Assembly: GCF_022385335.1 (NCBI RefSeq)
Contig: NZ_CP092431.1
Location: 1,426,001 to 1,490,000 of the forward strand
Reading direction: 5' to 3'
DNA: 64,000 nt
Source of the DNA: Streptomyces deccanensis
GTDB taxonomy: Bacteria > Actinomycetota > Actinomycetes > Streptomycetales > Streptomycetaceae
Part shown: in pieces, positions 8,729-17,666 of the stretch
Numbering within the stretch: position 1 is the first letter of the stretch
How the letters are laid out: the number at the start of each line of letters is the position of its first letter
Translations under genes and position numbers: made by a program
Notes under the pieces: model-generated
Database searches by the model: none
What the model was told of the DNA's origin: nothing
What the model saw: only the letters and a program-made list of their open reading frames with translations

Positions 8729-11262
8729 GCGGGGTCTCCTTCGCTGCTGTCGCCGGCCGTCGTGGGGCCATGGCCGGCTCTTCTGCCGGGTGCCCTGCCG
8801 CCGCCTCGTGCCCAGCCGTCGCGGTAGGCCGCCATGCGGTCCCTGACGAGTTCCGGGGTGCGCTCGTCCTCCGCTCCGGGAGGCGCAGTCGGCGGTGGCT
8901 GCCCGGTGTGCCGCTCGCGCAGTTGGGGCGCGAGGTGTGTCTGTCGTACGCGGCGCGGCAGGTCGTCCGTGCCCTCCGGTTCCGGCGGACGGCGGTGTGG
9001 CCGCAGGGTGGTGACGCCGGGCGGCGGCTCGGGCGGGCCGTCCCCCGTGGTCCGTCCGGCGGAGGCGACGGGGGCCGTGAGGGCGGGCCGGTCCGTGGAC
9101 TGTTCGACGCGCTCCTGTTGCGGGGCCGCGGTCACGCGCGCGTACTCGCGTTCCTCCGGCTGCGGAGGTGCTTCGGCGGAGGCACCGGGGGAACGTTCCG
9201 CCGCGCCGCTCTGGAGCAGGGTGGTGGGGAGGAGGATCACGGCCGTGGTGCCGCCGTAGGGGGAGGGCCTCAGGTGGACCTTGATGCCGTGGCGGGCGGC
9301 GAGGCGGCTCACGACGAACAGGCCGAGCCGGTCGCTGTCGAAAAGGTCGAGTGCCTCGGACTGTTCGATGCGGCGATTGGCCTCGGCGAGCGTCTCCTTG
9401 CCCATGCCGAGGCCCCGGTCCTCGACCTCCAGGGCGTAGCCGTTGCCCACCGGCTCACCGGTGACCCGCACGCGCGTGTGGGGTGGTGAGAACTGGGCGG
9501 CGTTCTCCACGAGCTCCGCGAGGAGGTGGGTGAGGTCGGCGACCGCGGTGCCGGCGATCCTCGCTTCCGGGAGTTGCCGCAGCTCCACGCGCGCGTAGTC
9601 CTCGATCTCGGAGACGGCCGCGCGGACCACGTTCGTCAGGGAGACGGGCATGCGCCAGGCGCGCCCGGGGGCGGCGCCCGAGAGGATGATCAGGCTCTCC
9701 GCGTGGCGCCGCATGCGTGTGGTGAGGTGGTCGAGGCGGAAGAGGTCGCTGAGTTCGTCGGGATCGTCTGAGCGGCGTTCCATGCTGTCGAGCAGACCGA
9801 GCTGGCGGTGGACGAGGATCTGGCTGCGGCGGGCGAGGTTGACGAAGACCCCGGAGATGCCGCTGGCGAGTTCGGCGCGTTCGACCGCCGCGCGGAGGGC
9901 GGCACGGTGCACGGTGCCGAGGGCCTCGGCGACCTGACCGATCTCGTCCTCCGCGGGCGGACCGGGCGGGGCCTCGGTGTCGACGTCGATCTCCTCGCCT
10001 GCGCGCAGTCTGCGCATGGCGTGGGGCAGCTGGCGGCGGGCGATCTCCAGGGCGCCGTTGCGCAGACTCACCAGTTCGACGACCAGAGCGCGTCCGATGC
10101 GTACGGAGATGACGAGGGAGGCGGCGACCGCGGCGAGGCCGAGGAGCACGGCGGCCCCGGCCGGGGTGAGCAGTGCGCGGGTGAACGGGTCGGCCCGGTC
10201 GGCGACTTCGCGGCCGGCGTCCGCCTCGATGTCGCGCATGTCCTCCTGCACGCGCGCGTGGGCGGACGTCCAGGCTGCTGCGGGGACGGCCTTCAGCACC
10301 TGTGACCCGGCATGGCCCGCGAGCACCGCGTCCTCCAGGGCGCGCAGGTCGGCGTAGGCGTTTCCGCCGGCGAGTGCCTGCCAGGCGGCGCGTTCCGGGC
10401 CGCGCAGGTCCGCGCCGGCGGCGTCGGTGAGGGTGCGGCGTGTGCCGACGGCGCCGGTGAACAGACGCAACCGCTCGCGGTCGAGGCTTCCGGCGATGTG
10501 GGCGCCGGACAGGAGGGTGTCCTCCTGCGCCAGCGCCTCGCCCGCGCGGGAGAACTCGAGCAGTACGCGCGCGTCGGAGCCGAGTTCGGCGTCCTGGATG
10601 CCGGTGAGCGCGCCGCCCACGCCGAAGGCCGTGGAGATGGTCGTGGTGTACCGCTCGTACGTCTCGGCCCAGCCGCTGCGGCGGTCGAGGACCGAGGTCC
10701 GCAGCGCACGCAGGTCTTCGGCGCCGGTCACGAAGCCGGCGAGGCGTTCGGCCACCCCTGCGGGCAGGTCGGTGCCGTCGGCGACGGTGTGGCGGTCGCC
10801 CAGACGCAGCGCGTCCACCGCCCGGTCGGTGCGTCGTGCGAGTCCGCGCAGCGCCCTCTCCCGTTCCGTGGAGGGTGCGGTGGCGTAGCGTACGGCGGCC
10901 GCGCGTTCGGCCTGGAGCGCCGCGACGGCGTCGGCGACCGGGCCGCGTACTGAGGCGTCGACGCGTTGCAGCTGGCGGTGGCGGGCGACGTCCTGGGCGG
11001 TGGTCACGGTGGCGTACGCCCAGAGCGCGAGCAGGGAGACGACCGGCACCATCAGCAGGCAGACGATCTTGGCCCGGACGGTGCGGGGGCGCAGGCGCCG
11101 GCGCCCCGTGCGGGTGGGTGGGCCGGCCGTCGGGGCACTGGTCCCGTCGGTTGCGAGGTGTTCGTCGGCGGCCGGGGGTCCGGCGTGGGCGCGGCGCCCC
11201 CGTATCGCGGGTTGGGGCGGCGTCTCGGCAGCGGCTGTCGGGGTCCTGCGGGGTGTACGCAT
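8725..11262 (-). CDS. cvnA: CvnA sensor histidine kinase-like protein of conservon 1
   Basis: An 845-residue membrane sensor. A Pro/Thr-rich cytoplasmic N-terminus leads to membrane helix 1 (about 65-88, IVCLLMVPVVSLLALWAYA). Next come an extracytoplasmic helical sensor of the nitrate-sensor (NIT) type (about 90-360) and helix 2 (about 370-395). A HAMP region, an H-box-like FRLDHLTTRMRRHAESL and a HATPase domain follow; the latter has the N-box LAELVENAAQFSPP and the G-box GLGMG. The last 170 residues are a disordered Pro-rich tail. CvnA proteins sense an unknown signal and control the CvnB-D GTPase module. It follows the MHYT gene by 51 bases in the same direction, so the MHYT protein may feed into it. 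Confidence 0.93.
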   Translation of the reverse strand: MRTPRRTPTAAAETPPQPAIRGRRAHAGPPAADEHLATDGTSAPTAGPPTRTGRRRLRPRTVRAKIVCLLMVPVVSLLALWAYATVTTAQDVARHRQLQRVDASVRGPVADAVAALQAERAAAVRYATAPSTERERALRGLARRTDRAVDALRLGDRHTVADGTDLPAGVAERLAGFVTGAEDLRALRTSVLDRRSGWAETYERYTTTISTAFGVGGALTGIQDAELGSDARVLLEFSRAGEALAQEDTLLSGAHIAGSLDRERLRLFTGAVGTRRTLTDAAGADLRGPERAAWQALAGGNAYADLRALEDAVLAGHAGSQVLKAVPAAAWTSAHARVQEDMRDIEADAGREVADRADPFTRALLTPAGAAVLLGLAAVAASLVISVRIGRALVVELVSLRNGALEIARRQLPHAMRRLRAGEEIDVDTEAPPGPPAEDEIGQVAEALGTVHRAALRAAVERAELASGISGVFVNLARRSQILVHRQLGLLDSMERRSDDPDELSDLFRLDHLTTRMRRHAESLIILSGAAPGRAWRMPVSLTNVVRAAVSEIEDYARVELRQLPEARIAGTAVADLTHLLAELVENAAQFSPPHTRVRVTGEPVGNGYALEVEDRGLGMGKETLAEANRRIEQSEALDLFDSDRLGLFVVSRLAARHGIKVHLRPSPYGGTTAVILLPTTLLQSGAAERSPGASAEAPPQPEEREYARVTAAPQQERVEQSTDRPALTAPVASAGRTTGDGPPEPPPGVTTLRPHRRPPEPEGTDDLPRRVRQTHLAPQLRERHTGQPPPTAPPGAEDERTPELVRDRMAAYRDGWARGGGRAPGRRAGHGPTTAGDSSEGDPA

Positions 11263-11313
11263 GGCCTCCTCGATCAGGGTTCGGGGGCGGGCTTCGCAGG
11301 CCGTCGCGCGCGG

Positions 11314-12090
11314 CTAGTGGGCGGCGGCGTTCTCGACCGGCCGCTGGGCCGACGCGGATGCCTCGCGCTCACCGGCCGTCGGCGACAGGGCGACGAACGC
11401 CGAGGTGAGGAAGAGGTAGGACCCGAGGCCGACGGCGAGGGGGAAGATGAACTGCATCGCCGTGGCCCCGGGCAGGACCGCCGCGGACGGAGTGACCTCC
11501 ACGCGGACCGCCCACATCGCGGTGTAGTGCATGCTGCTCACCGCTCCGCCCATGACGAGGGAGGCGACGGTGACCGCGAGGGGCGACCTGATGTTGAGTG
11601 CCGCCCAGAGGGCGGCGGTGGCGGCGACGACGGCGATCGCGACGGAGAGGGCGACGAGCGCCGGATCGTAGGTCACGTCGCCGTGCAGCCGCACGGCCGC
11701 CATGCCCAGGTAGTGCATGCTCGCGACGCCCAAACCGGTGGTGAGCCCGCCCAACAGGAGCGCCCGGGTGCGGTCCCGGCTGTAGCCGACGGCGAAGACG
11801 CCGCCGCAGACCACGAGCATGGCGACCAGGAGGCTCAGGACGGTCAGCGGCACGTCGTAGCGGATCTCGGTGCCGTCGACGCCGAAGCCGAGCATCGCCA
11901 CGAAGTGCATGGTCCAGATGCCGGTGCCGATCGCCGAGGCGGCGGTGACGAGCCAGTTGCGGCGGGACCTGCCGGTGGTGGCGAGCGCGCGGACCGTGCA
12001 GCGCAGTCCGAGGGCGGCGCCGATGCAGGCCATGGCGTACGACAGCGCGGGGGTCAGCCAGCCGAAGGTGGCGTGGTCCAGGTGTCCCAT
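11314..12090 (-). CDS. MHYT domain integral membrane sensor
   Basis: A 258-residue protein with seven predicted membrane helices. Three MHYT-type motifs are visible at helix ends: TMHFVAML, SMHYLGMA and SMHYTAMW. The MHYT domain is proposed to bind copper and sense oxygen, CO or NO. There is no attached GGDEF, EAL or kinase output domain, so it must signal through a partner. It is 51 bases upstream of cvnA and read in the same direction, which makes conservon 1 the likely output. The ATG at 12090 starts MGHLDHATFGW, directly before the first helix. Confidence 0.9.
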   Translation of the reverse strand: MGHLDHATFGWLTPALSYAMACIGAALGLRCTVRALATTGRSRRNWLVTAASAIGTGIWTMHFVAMLGFGVDGTEIRYDVPLTVLSLLVAMLVVCGGVFAVGYSRDRTRALLLGGLTTGLGVASMHYLGMAAVRLHGDVTYDPALVALSVAIAVVAATAALWAALNIRSPLAVTVASLVMGGAVSSMHYTAMWAVRVEVTPSAAVLPGATAMQFIFPLAVGLGSYLFLTSAFVALSPTAGEREASASAQRPVENAAAH

Positions 12091-12233
12091 GGCCCCGGGA
12101 CGCTAGTGGGGGCACGGGAGCACGGAGGGGGCGCATTTCGAAAGCTGCCGCAATGTGACGCATATATGCATGGGGACGACCGCCTCCCGCCCGAACGTGC
12201 GCGTCATCCCCTCCGCCGTTCCGGTGAGGGATC

Positions 12234-12842
12234 ATGCGGAGCATGAGCGACGACCACACACACGTCCAGGAGTTCTTCGCGGCGCGCGCGGCCCAATGGG
12301 ACGCCCGGTTCCCCGACGACGGGCCCGCCTACGCCGCCGCGGTCGCCGAACTCGGCCTGCGCGAGGGTGACCGGGTGCTCGACGCGGGGTGCGGCACGGG
12401 ACGGGCCCTGCCGCCGTTGCGCGGCGCCGTGGGAGCCTCGGGAGTGGTCCTCGGGGCCGATCTGACGCCCGCCATGCTGGAGGCCGCCGTACGGGCCGGG
12501 CGGGACCGTGACGGGCGGCTGGTGCTCGCCGACGTCGGCCGCCTGCCGCTGCGTACGGCATCGCTCGACGCGGTGTTCGCCGCGGGGCTCGTCGCACACC
12601 TCCCGAGCCCCGCGGAGAATCTGCGGGAGCTGGCCCGGGTGGTCAGGCCGGGCGGCACGCTGGCGCTCTTCCACCCCATCGGCCGGGCGGCGCTCGCCGC
12701 GCGGCAGGGGCGGCGGATCACCCCCGAGGACCTGCGCGCCGAGGCGAACCTGAGGCCGCTGCTGGCGGGTTCGGGCTGGCGCATGACGTCCTACGTCGAC
12801 GAGGACGCGCGCTTCCTGGCGCTCGCCACACGGGTGGGCTGA
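12234..12842 (+). CDS. Class I SAM-dependent methyltransferase
   Basis: A 202-residue methyltransferase of the Methyltransf_11/25 type. Motif I is VLDAGCGTGRALP near residue 47, followed by GADLTPAMLEAA, VLADVGRLPLRTASLDAVFA and a post-motif region VRPGGTLALFHP. The substrate cannot be told from sequence. Two ATGs compete: 12234 has GAGGG only three bases away, and 12243 (MSDDHTH) has the same element at 12 bases, so the start is open by three codons. The gene stands alone between the MHYT gene (divergent) and a small conserved gene. Confidence 0.85.
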   Translation: MRSMSDDHTHVQEFFAARAAQWDARFPDDGPAYAAAVAELGLREGDRVLDAGCGTGRALPPLRGAVGASGVVLGADLTPAMLEAAVRAGRDRDGRLVLADVGRLPLRTASLDAVFAAGLVAHLPSPAENLRELARVVRPGGTLALFHPIGRAALAARQGRRITPEDLRAEANLRPLLAGSGWRMTSYVDEDARFLALATRVG

Positions 12843-12995
12843 GCCCCGTCGTCGCCCGGGGGATCGCGCCGAGCAGGGTCCTGAATGCGCCGTTCGCCGC
12901 GCTTCACCCCGCCCTCCCCCTTCTGTGGCAGCGCGTCCGTCTCTACGTTGAGTAGGACGAGCTGTGATACCGACACGGGGGGGTAGGTAGGCCAT

Positions 12996-13292
12996 ATGTT
13001 CGGCAGCGTTCGCAAGTCCTTCGACAGATTCCTCGAATCGTTGCGCGCGGAGCCCACCGCGCGGGAGACGAAACGCACGCACAACCTGTTCGAGGCGGCC
13101 GCCGTCTACATCGCGGCGTGCGCCGAGGACGATCAGGACCAGATCGACGAGGCCGTGACCTGGGTGTCCCCCGAGGCCCTGTCGTTCGGAGTGAGCGAGT
13201 TGGCGTGCCGGGCGGTGATCGCCCTCGCACGGGAGCGGGACGAGTCGCCGCAGACGGTCGCGCGGTCACTTCTGGGGCTGCCTGCCGCCTGA
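12996..13292 (+). CDS. Small conserved protein, function unknown
   Basis: A 98-residue soluble protein that I do not recognise by function. It begins MFGSVRKSFDRFLESLRAEP and has a helical core (FEAAAVYIAACAEDD, ELACRAVIALARERDES). There is no signal peptide, membrane segment or cysteine pair. GGTAGG precedes the ATG. Codon phase is strongly actinobacterial, with G or C in third positions, which supports expression. It is separate from its neighbours by about 150 bases on each side. Confidence 0.65.
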   Translation: MFGSVRKSFDRFLESLRAEPTARETKRTHNLFEAAAVYIAACAEDDQDQIDEAVTWVSPEALSFGVSELACRAVIALARERDESPQTVARSLLGLPAA

Positions 13293-13450
13293 ACGAGTGA
13301 GGGGCTCCGGTCGATTCGCCCCTGTCCACCCGGATACCTGCAGCTCGCCCCGGATATCCGCAGCTCCGCACGGGGTTCCCGCTCGTGACAAGGGCCTGCC
13401 GGGCGCATTAGGGTGCGCCGACGGACGAGCGAGAGCGATGGGAGGCCGGC

Positions 13451-14308
13451 ATGGCCGGGACGGACGACGACGCCGTCACCGCCGGGGACGACGACGCGCT
13501 GTATGTGCTGACGGCGGTGCTGCTCACGCCCGCGAACTTCCCCAGTGTGCTGGGCGACGACTACCCGGAGGCCTGCGCGGCCCTGGGCCTCGCACCGCTC
13601 GCGGACGGCTACGGGATCGTCCTGGGCCAGGACGGCGAGGGGGCGAGGTGGACGGTGGCGGTCGACGACGTGTCACTGGTCGCCGTGGCCATCGCGTCGT
13701 GGGACTGCGGCATGGAGTACGACCTGTCGCCCGACGAGGACAGCGTCGTGGCGGCGCTGCCGGGCTGGCCCCTCGCGGTCGCCGTGGCGGCCCCGGGGGT
13801 GCCCGCTCCGCACGACCCCGATCCCGAGGTCTCCGACCGGCCGCCGCTGAGCCCGCCGGACACCGGCACCTGGGGCCCCGCGCAGCGGCGTCTGGGCGCC
13901 GACGAGATCGCTCTGCAGTGGGCCATGTGGCGGGAGCAGATCGACGACGCCGCGTTCGCCGGGCAGGACGGCTCGGACCGGGCAGCGACCGGCGACACGC
14001 AGGAAGCCGGGGCGGCTCCCGGGAAGGACGACGACGCTCCCCGTTCGGGCATCCGCCGGGTGCTCGCGGAGGCGCGCGCGTACGTGGACTCCCCTCCGCC
14101 GCTCGGGCGGGTCCGCTCCTCGTTCGCGCCGGGTGACGCCCGGACGCTCCGTGCCGACGGTCCCGGCTGGTCAATGGTGGCCAGAACCGACGACATCGCC
14201 TTCGTGCTTCTCGACGAGGAGCCCGGTGAGGTGCTGCCGGTGGGCAGGGGCCCGGAACTGCCCGGTCTCCTGGAGTCCCTCGACAAGATCGCCGTACGCC
14301 CGAACTGA
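13451..14308 (+). CDS. Conserved hypothetical protein
   Basis: A 285-residue acidic soluble protein of unknown function. The N-terminal 100 residues look globular (LTAVLLTPANFPSVLG, VAVAIASWDCGMEYDL), a Pro/Asp-rich linker follows (about 110-210), and a second short globular part ends with AFVLLDEEPGEVLPVGRGPELPG. No motif identifies an activity. GGAGG precedes the ATG. It converges on a small membrane protein gene with a strong hairpin between the two. Upstream, two near-identical direct repeats (CGGATACCTGCAGCTC and CGGATATCCGCAGCTC, 13331-13366) could be a regulator site. Confidence 0.65.
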   Translation: MAGTDDDAVTAGDDDALYVLTAVLLTPANFPSVLGDDYPEACAALGLAPLADGYGIVLGQDGEGARWTVAVDDVSLVAVAIASWDCGMEYDLSPDEDSVVAALPGWPLAVAVAAPGVPAPHDPDPEVSDRPPLSPPDTGTWGPAQRRLGADEIALQWAMWREQIDDAAFAGQDGSDRAATGDTQEAGAAPGKDDDAPRSGIRRVLAEARAYVDSPPPLGRVRSSFAPGDARTLRADGPGWSMVARTDDIAFVLLDEEPGEVLPVGRGPELPGLLESLDKIAVRPN

Positions 14309-14314
14309 TCCCGA

Positions 14315-14350
14315 GTGCCGCACCGGCCCGCGCGGGCGGGCCGGTGGCAC
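14315..14350. terminator. Bidirectional hairpin between convergent genes
   Basis: CACCGGCCCG (14321-14330) pairs perfectly with CGGGCCGGTG (14337-14346) around a six-base loop, and GTGC/GCAC flanks can extend the stem with a small bulge. It lies between two convergent genes. There is no T-run, as is common for Streptomyces terminators. Confidence 0.7.
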
Positions 14351-14351
14351 G

Positions 14352-14540
14352 TCAGCGGCCGAGCTCCTTGCGGCCGGTCCGACGCAGCCTGCGCCGCTGC
14401 GAGGGGTCCAGCGCCAGGTACGCGGCCGTGGGGATCCCCAGGACTATCAGGAGATTGGCCCAGAAGGGGAAGGGCAACAGGATCAGCAGGACGATCCCGA
14501 TTGCCGCGCCTCCTGCGACGATCTTCGTGCTCTTCGACAT
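14352..14540 (-). CDS. Small membrane protein
   Basis: A 62-residue protein beginning MSKSTKIVAGGAAIGIV, with two closely spaced hydrophobic helices (about 8-45) and a basic tail (SQRRRLRRTGRKELG) that should face the cytoplasm. The function is unknown. The start at 14540 is chosen because a perfect AAGGAGG lies eight bases upstream; longer in-frame starts at 14564 and 14651 lack this. The stop lies a few bases from the shared terminator hairpin. Confidence 0.7.
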   Translation of the reverse strand: MSKSTKIVAGGAAIGIVLLILLPFPFWANLLIVLGIPTAAYLALDPSQRRRLRRTGRKELGR

Positions 14541-14783
14541 CTCCGTCGCCTCCTTCGCGGCCATCGCCGCTCTCTGTCCTGAAAACGGGATCGGACTCCC
14601 CGCGGTTCCGGCGACGACCCTGACACGTCCCTGAGTCGAACCCCCGTACAACCCTGAGATGCCCTCGCCACAGGTCGGGAAAAGTGACCCACATCACTTA
14701 ATGGAACGCCGGGTGGAGGTTTGAAGTGCGGCAACTTCGGCGATCCTGCTGCAGTAGTCAAATTTGAGGAGTTCAGCATCTCT

Positions 14784-17666
14784 GTGCCGCCCAACCCCGC
14801 GCCGCCTCTCCCCGAATTCTCCGAGCTGGCCCGCTGCCGCGCCGTCTTCGTCGCCGCGGACCCTGCCCGCACCGGCCGCGTCGCCTTCTGGCGACCGGAC
14901 GGCGCGGCGCCGCTCCCGGTCGTCCCGGGCTCCGGCGAGGAGCTGACCCTCGTCCGACCCGGCGACCGCGGCGTCCGACGGGTCACGGTGCCCGTCGTGT
15001 CGCTGCCGGTGCACGCCGCGCTGCCGGTGCTCACGCGCGCGCGTGCCACCACGGGTGCCGACCGGTCGACGGCCTTCTGGGGCGCCGCCGCCCTCCTGGC
15101 GCTGCAGTTCGCCGCGCGAGGCCTGCTGTTGCCCGGCGTCACCGAGAGCGGGCAGGACGCCTGGCGGGCGGGGCCGCTGCGGGCCGAGGACGTGGACCGG
15201 GTCAGAGAGCTGGCCGCCGCGATGCCGCCCGAGGCGCACGCGCTGCCCGTGGACGACGGCGAGCCGCCGCGGCTGCCGGACCCGGAGCGGCTGCTGCGCG
15301 CGTTCCTCGACGCCGTCGTCGACGCGCTGCCCCGCTCCCCCGCCGCGAGCATCGCCACGGGCGGCCCGGCCTTCGCCGCCCGTGATCCGCAGCTCGTTCC
15401 CGAACAGCGCACCTGGGCCGCGGACGTGGCCGCCGGGCACGACGCCGGGGTCCGCGTCTCACTGCGCGTCGAGATCCCCGGGCTCGACTCGCTCCGCGTC
15501 GACGACCCGGCCGAGGCGACTCCGACGTTCCGTGTCGTCCCGCAGCTGCACAGCCTGAGCGACCCGGCGCTCGTCGCGGACGCCTCCGCGGTGTGGGCCG
15601 ACGCGGCCGCCTTCGGCCCGCGCGCGCGGACGGACGCGCTGCTGGCGCTGCGCCGCGCCGCCCGCGCCTGGGCACCGCTCGGCCCGTTGCTGTCGGCAGC
15701 CGTGCCGGACGGAGTGGAACTCGCCGACGAGGAGGCCACCGAACTGCTCGGCGAGGGTGCCCGGTTGTTGGCGACGGCCGGTGTCGACGTGCACTGGCCG
15801 AGGGAGCTGGCTCGTGGGCTGACCGCCCGCGCGGTCATCGGCCCGCCGGACGGCGAGGAGGGCCCTGCGGGATACGAGCAGGGCCCTGCGGGGAACGCGT
15901 CGGACACCCCGTCGTACCTGTCCGCCGACGCGCTGCTCGCCTTCGACTGGTCGTTCGCGCTGGGCGATCAGCGGCTCACCCGGCAGGAGCTCGACCTGCT
16001 CGCGGAGGCGAACCGCCCCATGGTGCGCCTGCGGGACAGATGGGTCCTGGTGGATCCGGAGGAGATCCGCCGGGCCCGCGCGCAGCAGGACCGCAAGGTG
16101 TCGCCCGTCGACGCGCTCAGTGCCGCCCTGACGGGCTCGACCGAGGTCGACGGGCGAACGGTCGACGTGCTGCCCACCGGGTGGCTGGCGACGCTGCGGG
16201 AGCGGCTGTCGGACCCCGAGGGACAGGACCCGGTCGGGCAGCCGACCGCGCTAGCCGCGACGTTGCGGGACTACCAGCTGAGGGGGCTCGACTGGCTGGC
16301 CCGGATGACCTCCCTGGGTCTCGGCGGCTGTCTCGCCGACGACATGGGGCTCGGCAAGACGATCACCCTCATCGCGCTGCATCTGCACCGGCAGTCGGAC
16401 GCCTCGTCCGCGGGCCCCACCCTCGTGGTCTGTCCGGCCTCGCTGATGGGCAACTGGCAGCGGGAGATCGAGAAGTTCGCACCGGGTGTGCCGGTGCGTC
16501 GCTTCCACGGCTCCGGGCGGAGCCTGGACGGACTCGCGGACGCGGAGTTCGTCCTCACCACGTACGGCACGATGCGGCTCGACGCGCCCCGACTCTCCGA
16601 CGTGTCATGGGGCCTGGTCGTGGCGGACGAGGCACAGCACGTCAAGAACCCGTACTCGGCCACGGCGCGGGAACTGCGCACCATCGGGTCACGCGCGCGC
16701 GTGGCGCTCACCGGCACTCCGGTGGAGAACAACCTGTCCGAACTGTGGGCGATCCTCGACTGGACCACTCCGGGTCTCCTCGGCCGGCTCGGCAGTTTCC
16801 GCACCCGGTACGCACAGGCCGTCGAAGGCGGCCGGGACCCCGCCGCGGCGGAGCGGCTCGCCCGTCTCGTACGGCCGTTCCTACTGCGGCGCCGCAAGTC
16901 GGACCCGGGCATCGCGCCGGAACTCCCGCCGAAGACGGAGACCGACCGTGCCGTGTCGCTCACCCGGGAACAGGTCGGGCTGTACGAGGCGTTGGTCCGC
17001 GAGACCATGGCGGAGATCGCCGCCGCCGACGGCATGGAGCGGCGGGGACTGATCGTGAAGCTGCTGACCGGGCTCAAGCAGATCTGCAACCACCCCGCCC
17101 AGTTCCTGAAGGAGGAGAGGCCGCGGATCCCGGGCAGGTCGGGGAAGCTGGAGCTGCTGGACGAACTGCTGGACACCATCCTGTCCGAGGGGTCGAGCGT
17201 TCTGGTCTTCACGCAGTACGTCCGGATGGCTCGGCTGCTGGAACGTCACCTGGCGGTGCGCGGGGTGCCCACCCGCTTCCTGCACGGCGGTACACCGGTG
17301 CCCGAGCGGGAGGCGATGGTGGAACGCTTCCAGGACGGCGAGGTGCCCGTCTTCCTGCTGTCGTTGAAGGCGGCCGGGACGGGGCTGAACCTGACGCGGG
17401 CCGAGCATGTCGTGCATTACGACCGCTGGTGGAACCCGGCCGTCGAGGCGCAGGCCACCGACCGGGCGTACCGCATCGGACAGACACGGCCGGTGCAGGT
17501 GCACCGGTTGATCACGGAGGGCACGATCGAGGACCGCATCGCGGACATGCTGCTGCGCAAGCGGGAGTTGGCGGACGCGGTGCTGGGCGCCGGCGACGCG
17601 GCGCTGACCGAGCTGTCCGACGCCGAACTGGCCGATCTGGTGGACCTTCGAGGGGACGCGCGATGA
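14784..17666 (+). CDS. SNF2-family DEAD/DEAH helicase
   Basis: A 960-residue Swi2/Snf2-type ATPase. An N-terminal actinobacterial region (about 1-490, SNF2_N-associated) precedes the motor. Motif I is CLADDMGLGKTIT, motif II is VADEAQHVKN, motif III is ALTGTPVENN, motif V is LKAAGTGLNLT and motif VI is ATDRAYRIGQTRPV. It should translocate on double-stranded DNA, in repair or transcription restart. The start is uncertain: the GTG at 14784 (VPPNPAP) has GAGGAG twelve bases away, and a TTG at 14721 has GGAGG too close. The SWIM protein gene overlaps its stop by ATGA, and the two products very probably work together, as in other actinobacteria. Confidence 0.9.
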   Translation: MPPNPAPPLPEFSELARCRAVFVAADPARTGRVAFWRPDGAAPLPVVPGSGEELTLVRPGDRGVRRVTVPVVSLPVHAALPVLTRARATTGADRSTAFWGAAALLALQFAARGLLLPGVTESGQDAWRAGPLRAEDVDRVRELAAAMPPEAHALPVDDGEPPRLPDPERLLRAFLDAVVDALPRSPAASIATGGPAFAARDPQLVPEQRTWAADVAAGHDAGVRVSLRVEIPGLDSLRVDDPAEATPTFRVVPQLHSLSDPALVADASAVWADAAAFGPRARTDALLALRRAARAWAPLGPLLSAAVPDGVELADEEATELLGEGARLLATAGVDVHWPRELARGLTARAVIGPPDGEEGPAGYEQGPAGNASDTPSYLSADALLAFDWSFALGDQRLTRQELDLLAEANRPMVRLRDRWVLVDPEEIRRARAQQDRKVSPVDALSAALTGSTEVDGRTVDVLPTGWLATLRERLSDPEGQDPVGQPTALAATLRDYQLRGLDWLARMTSLGLGGCLADDMGLGKTITLIALHLHRQSDASSAGPTLVVCPASLMGNWQREIEKFAPGVPVRRFHGSGRSLDGLADAEFVLTTYGTMRLDAPRLSDVSWGLVVADEAQHVKNPYSATARELRTIGSRARVALTGTPVENNLSELWAILDWTTPGLLGRLGSFRTRYAQAVEGGRDPAAAERLARLVRPFLLRRRKSDPGIAPELPPKTETDRAVSLTREQVGLYEALVRETMAEIAAADGMERRGLIVKLLTGLKQICNHPAQFLKEERPRIPGRSGKLELLDELLDTILSEGSSVLVFTQYVRMARLLERHLAVRGVPTRFLHGGTPVPEREAMVERFQDGEVPVFLLSLKAAGTGLNLTRAEHVVHYDRWWNPAVEAQATDRAYRIGQTRPVQVHRLITEGTIEDRIADMLLRKRELADAVLGAGDAALTELSDAELADLVDLRGDAR

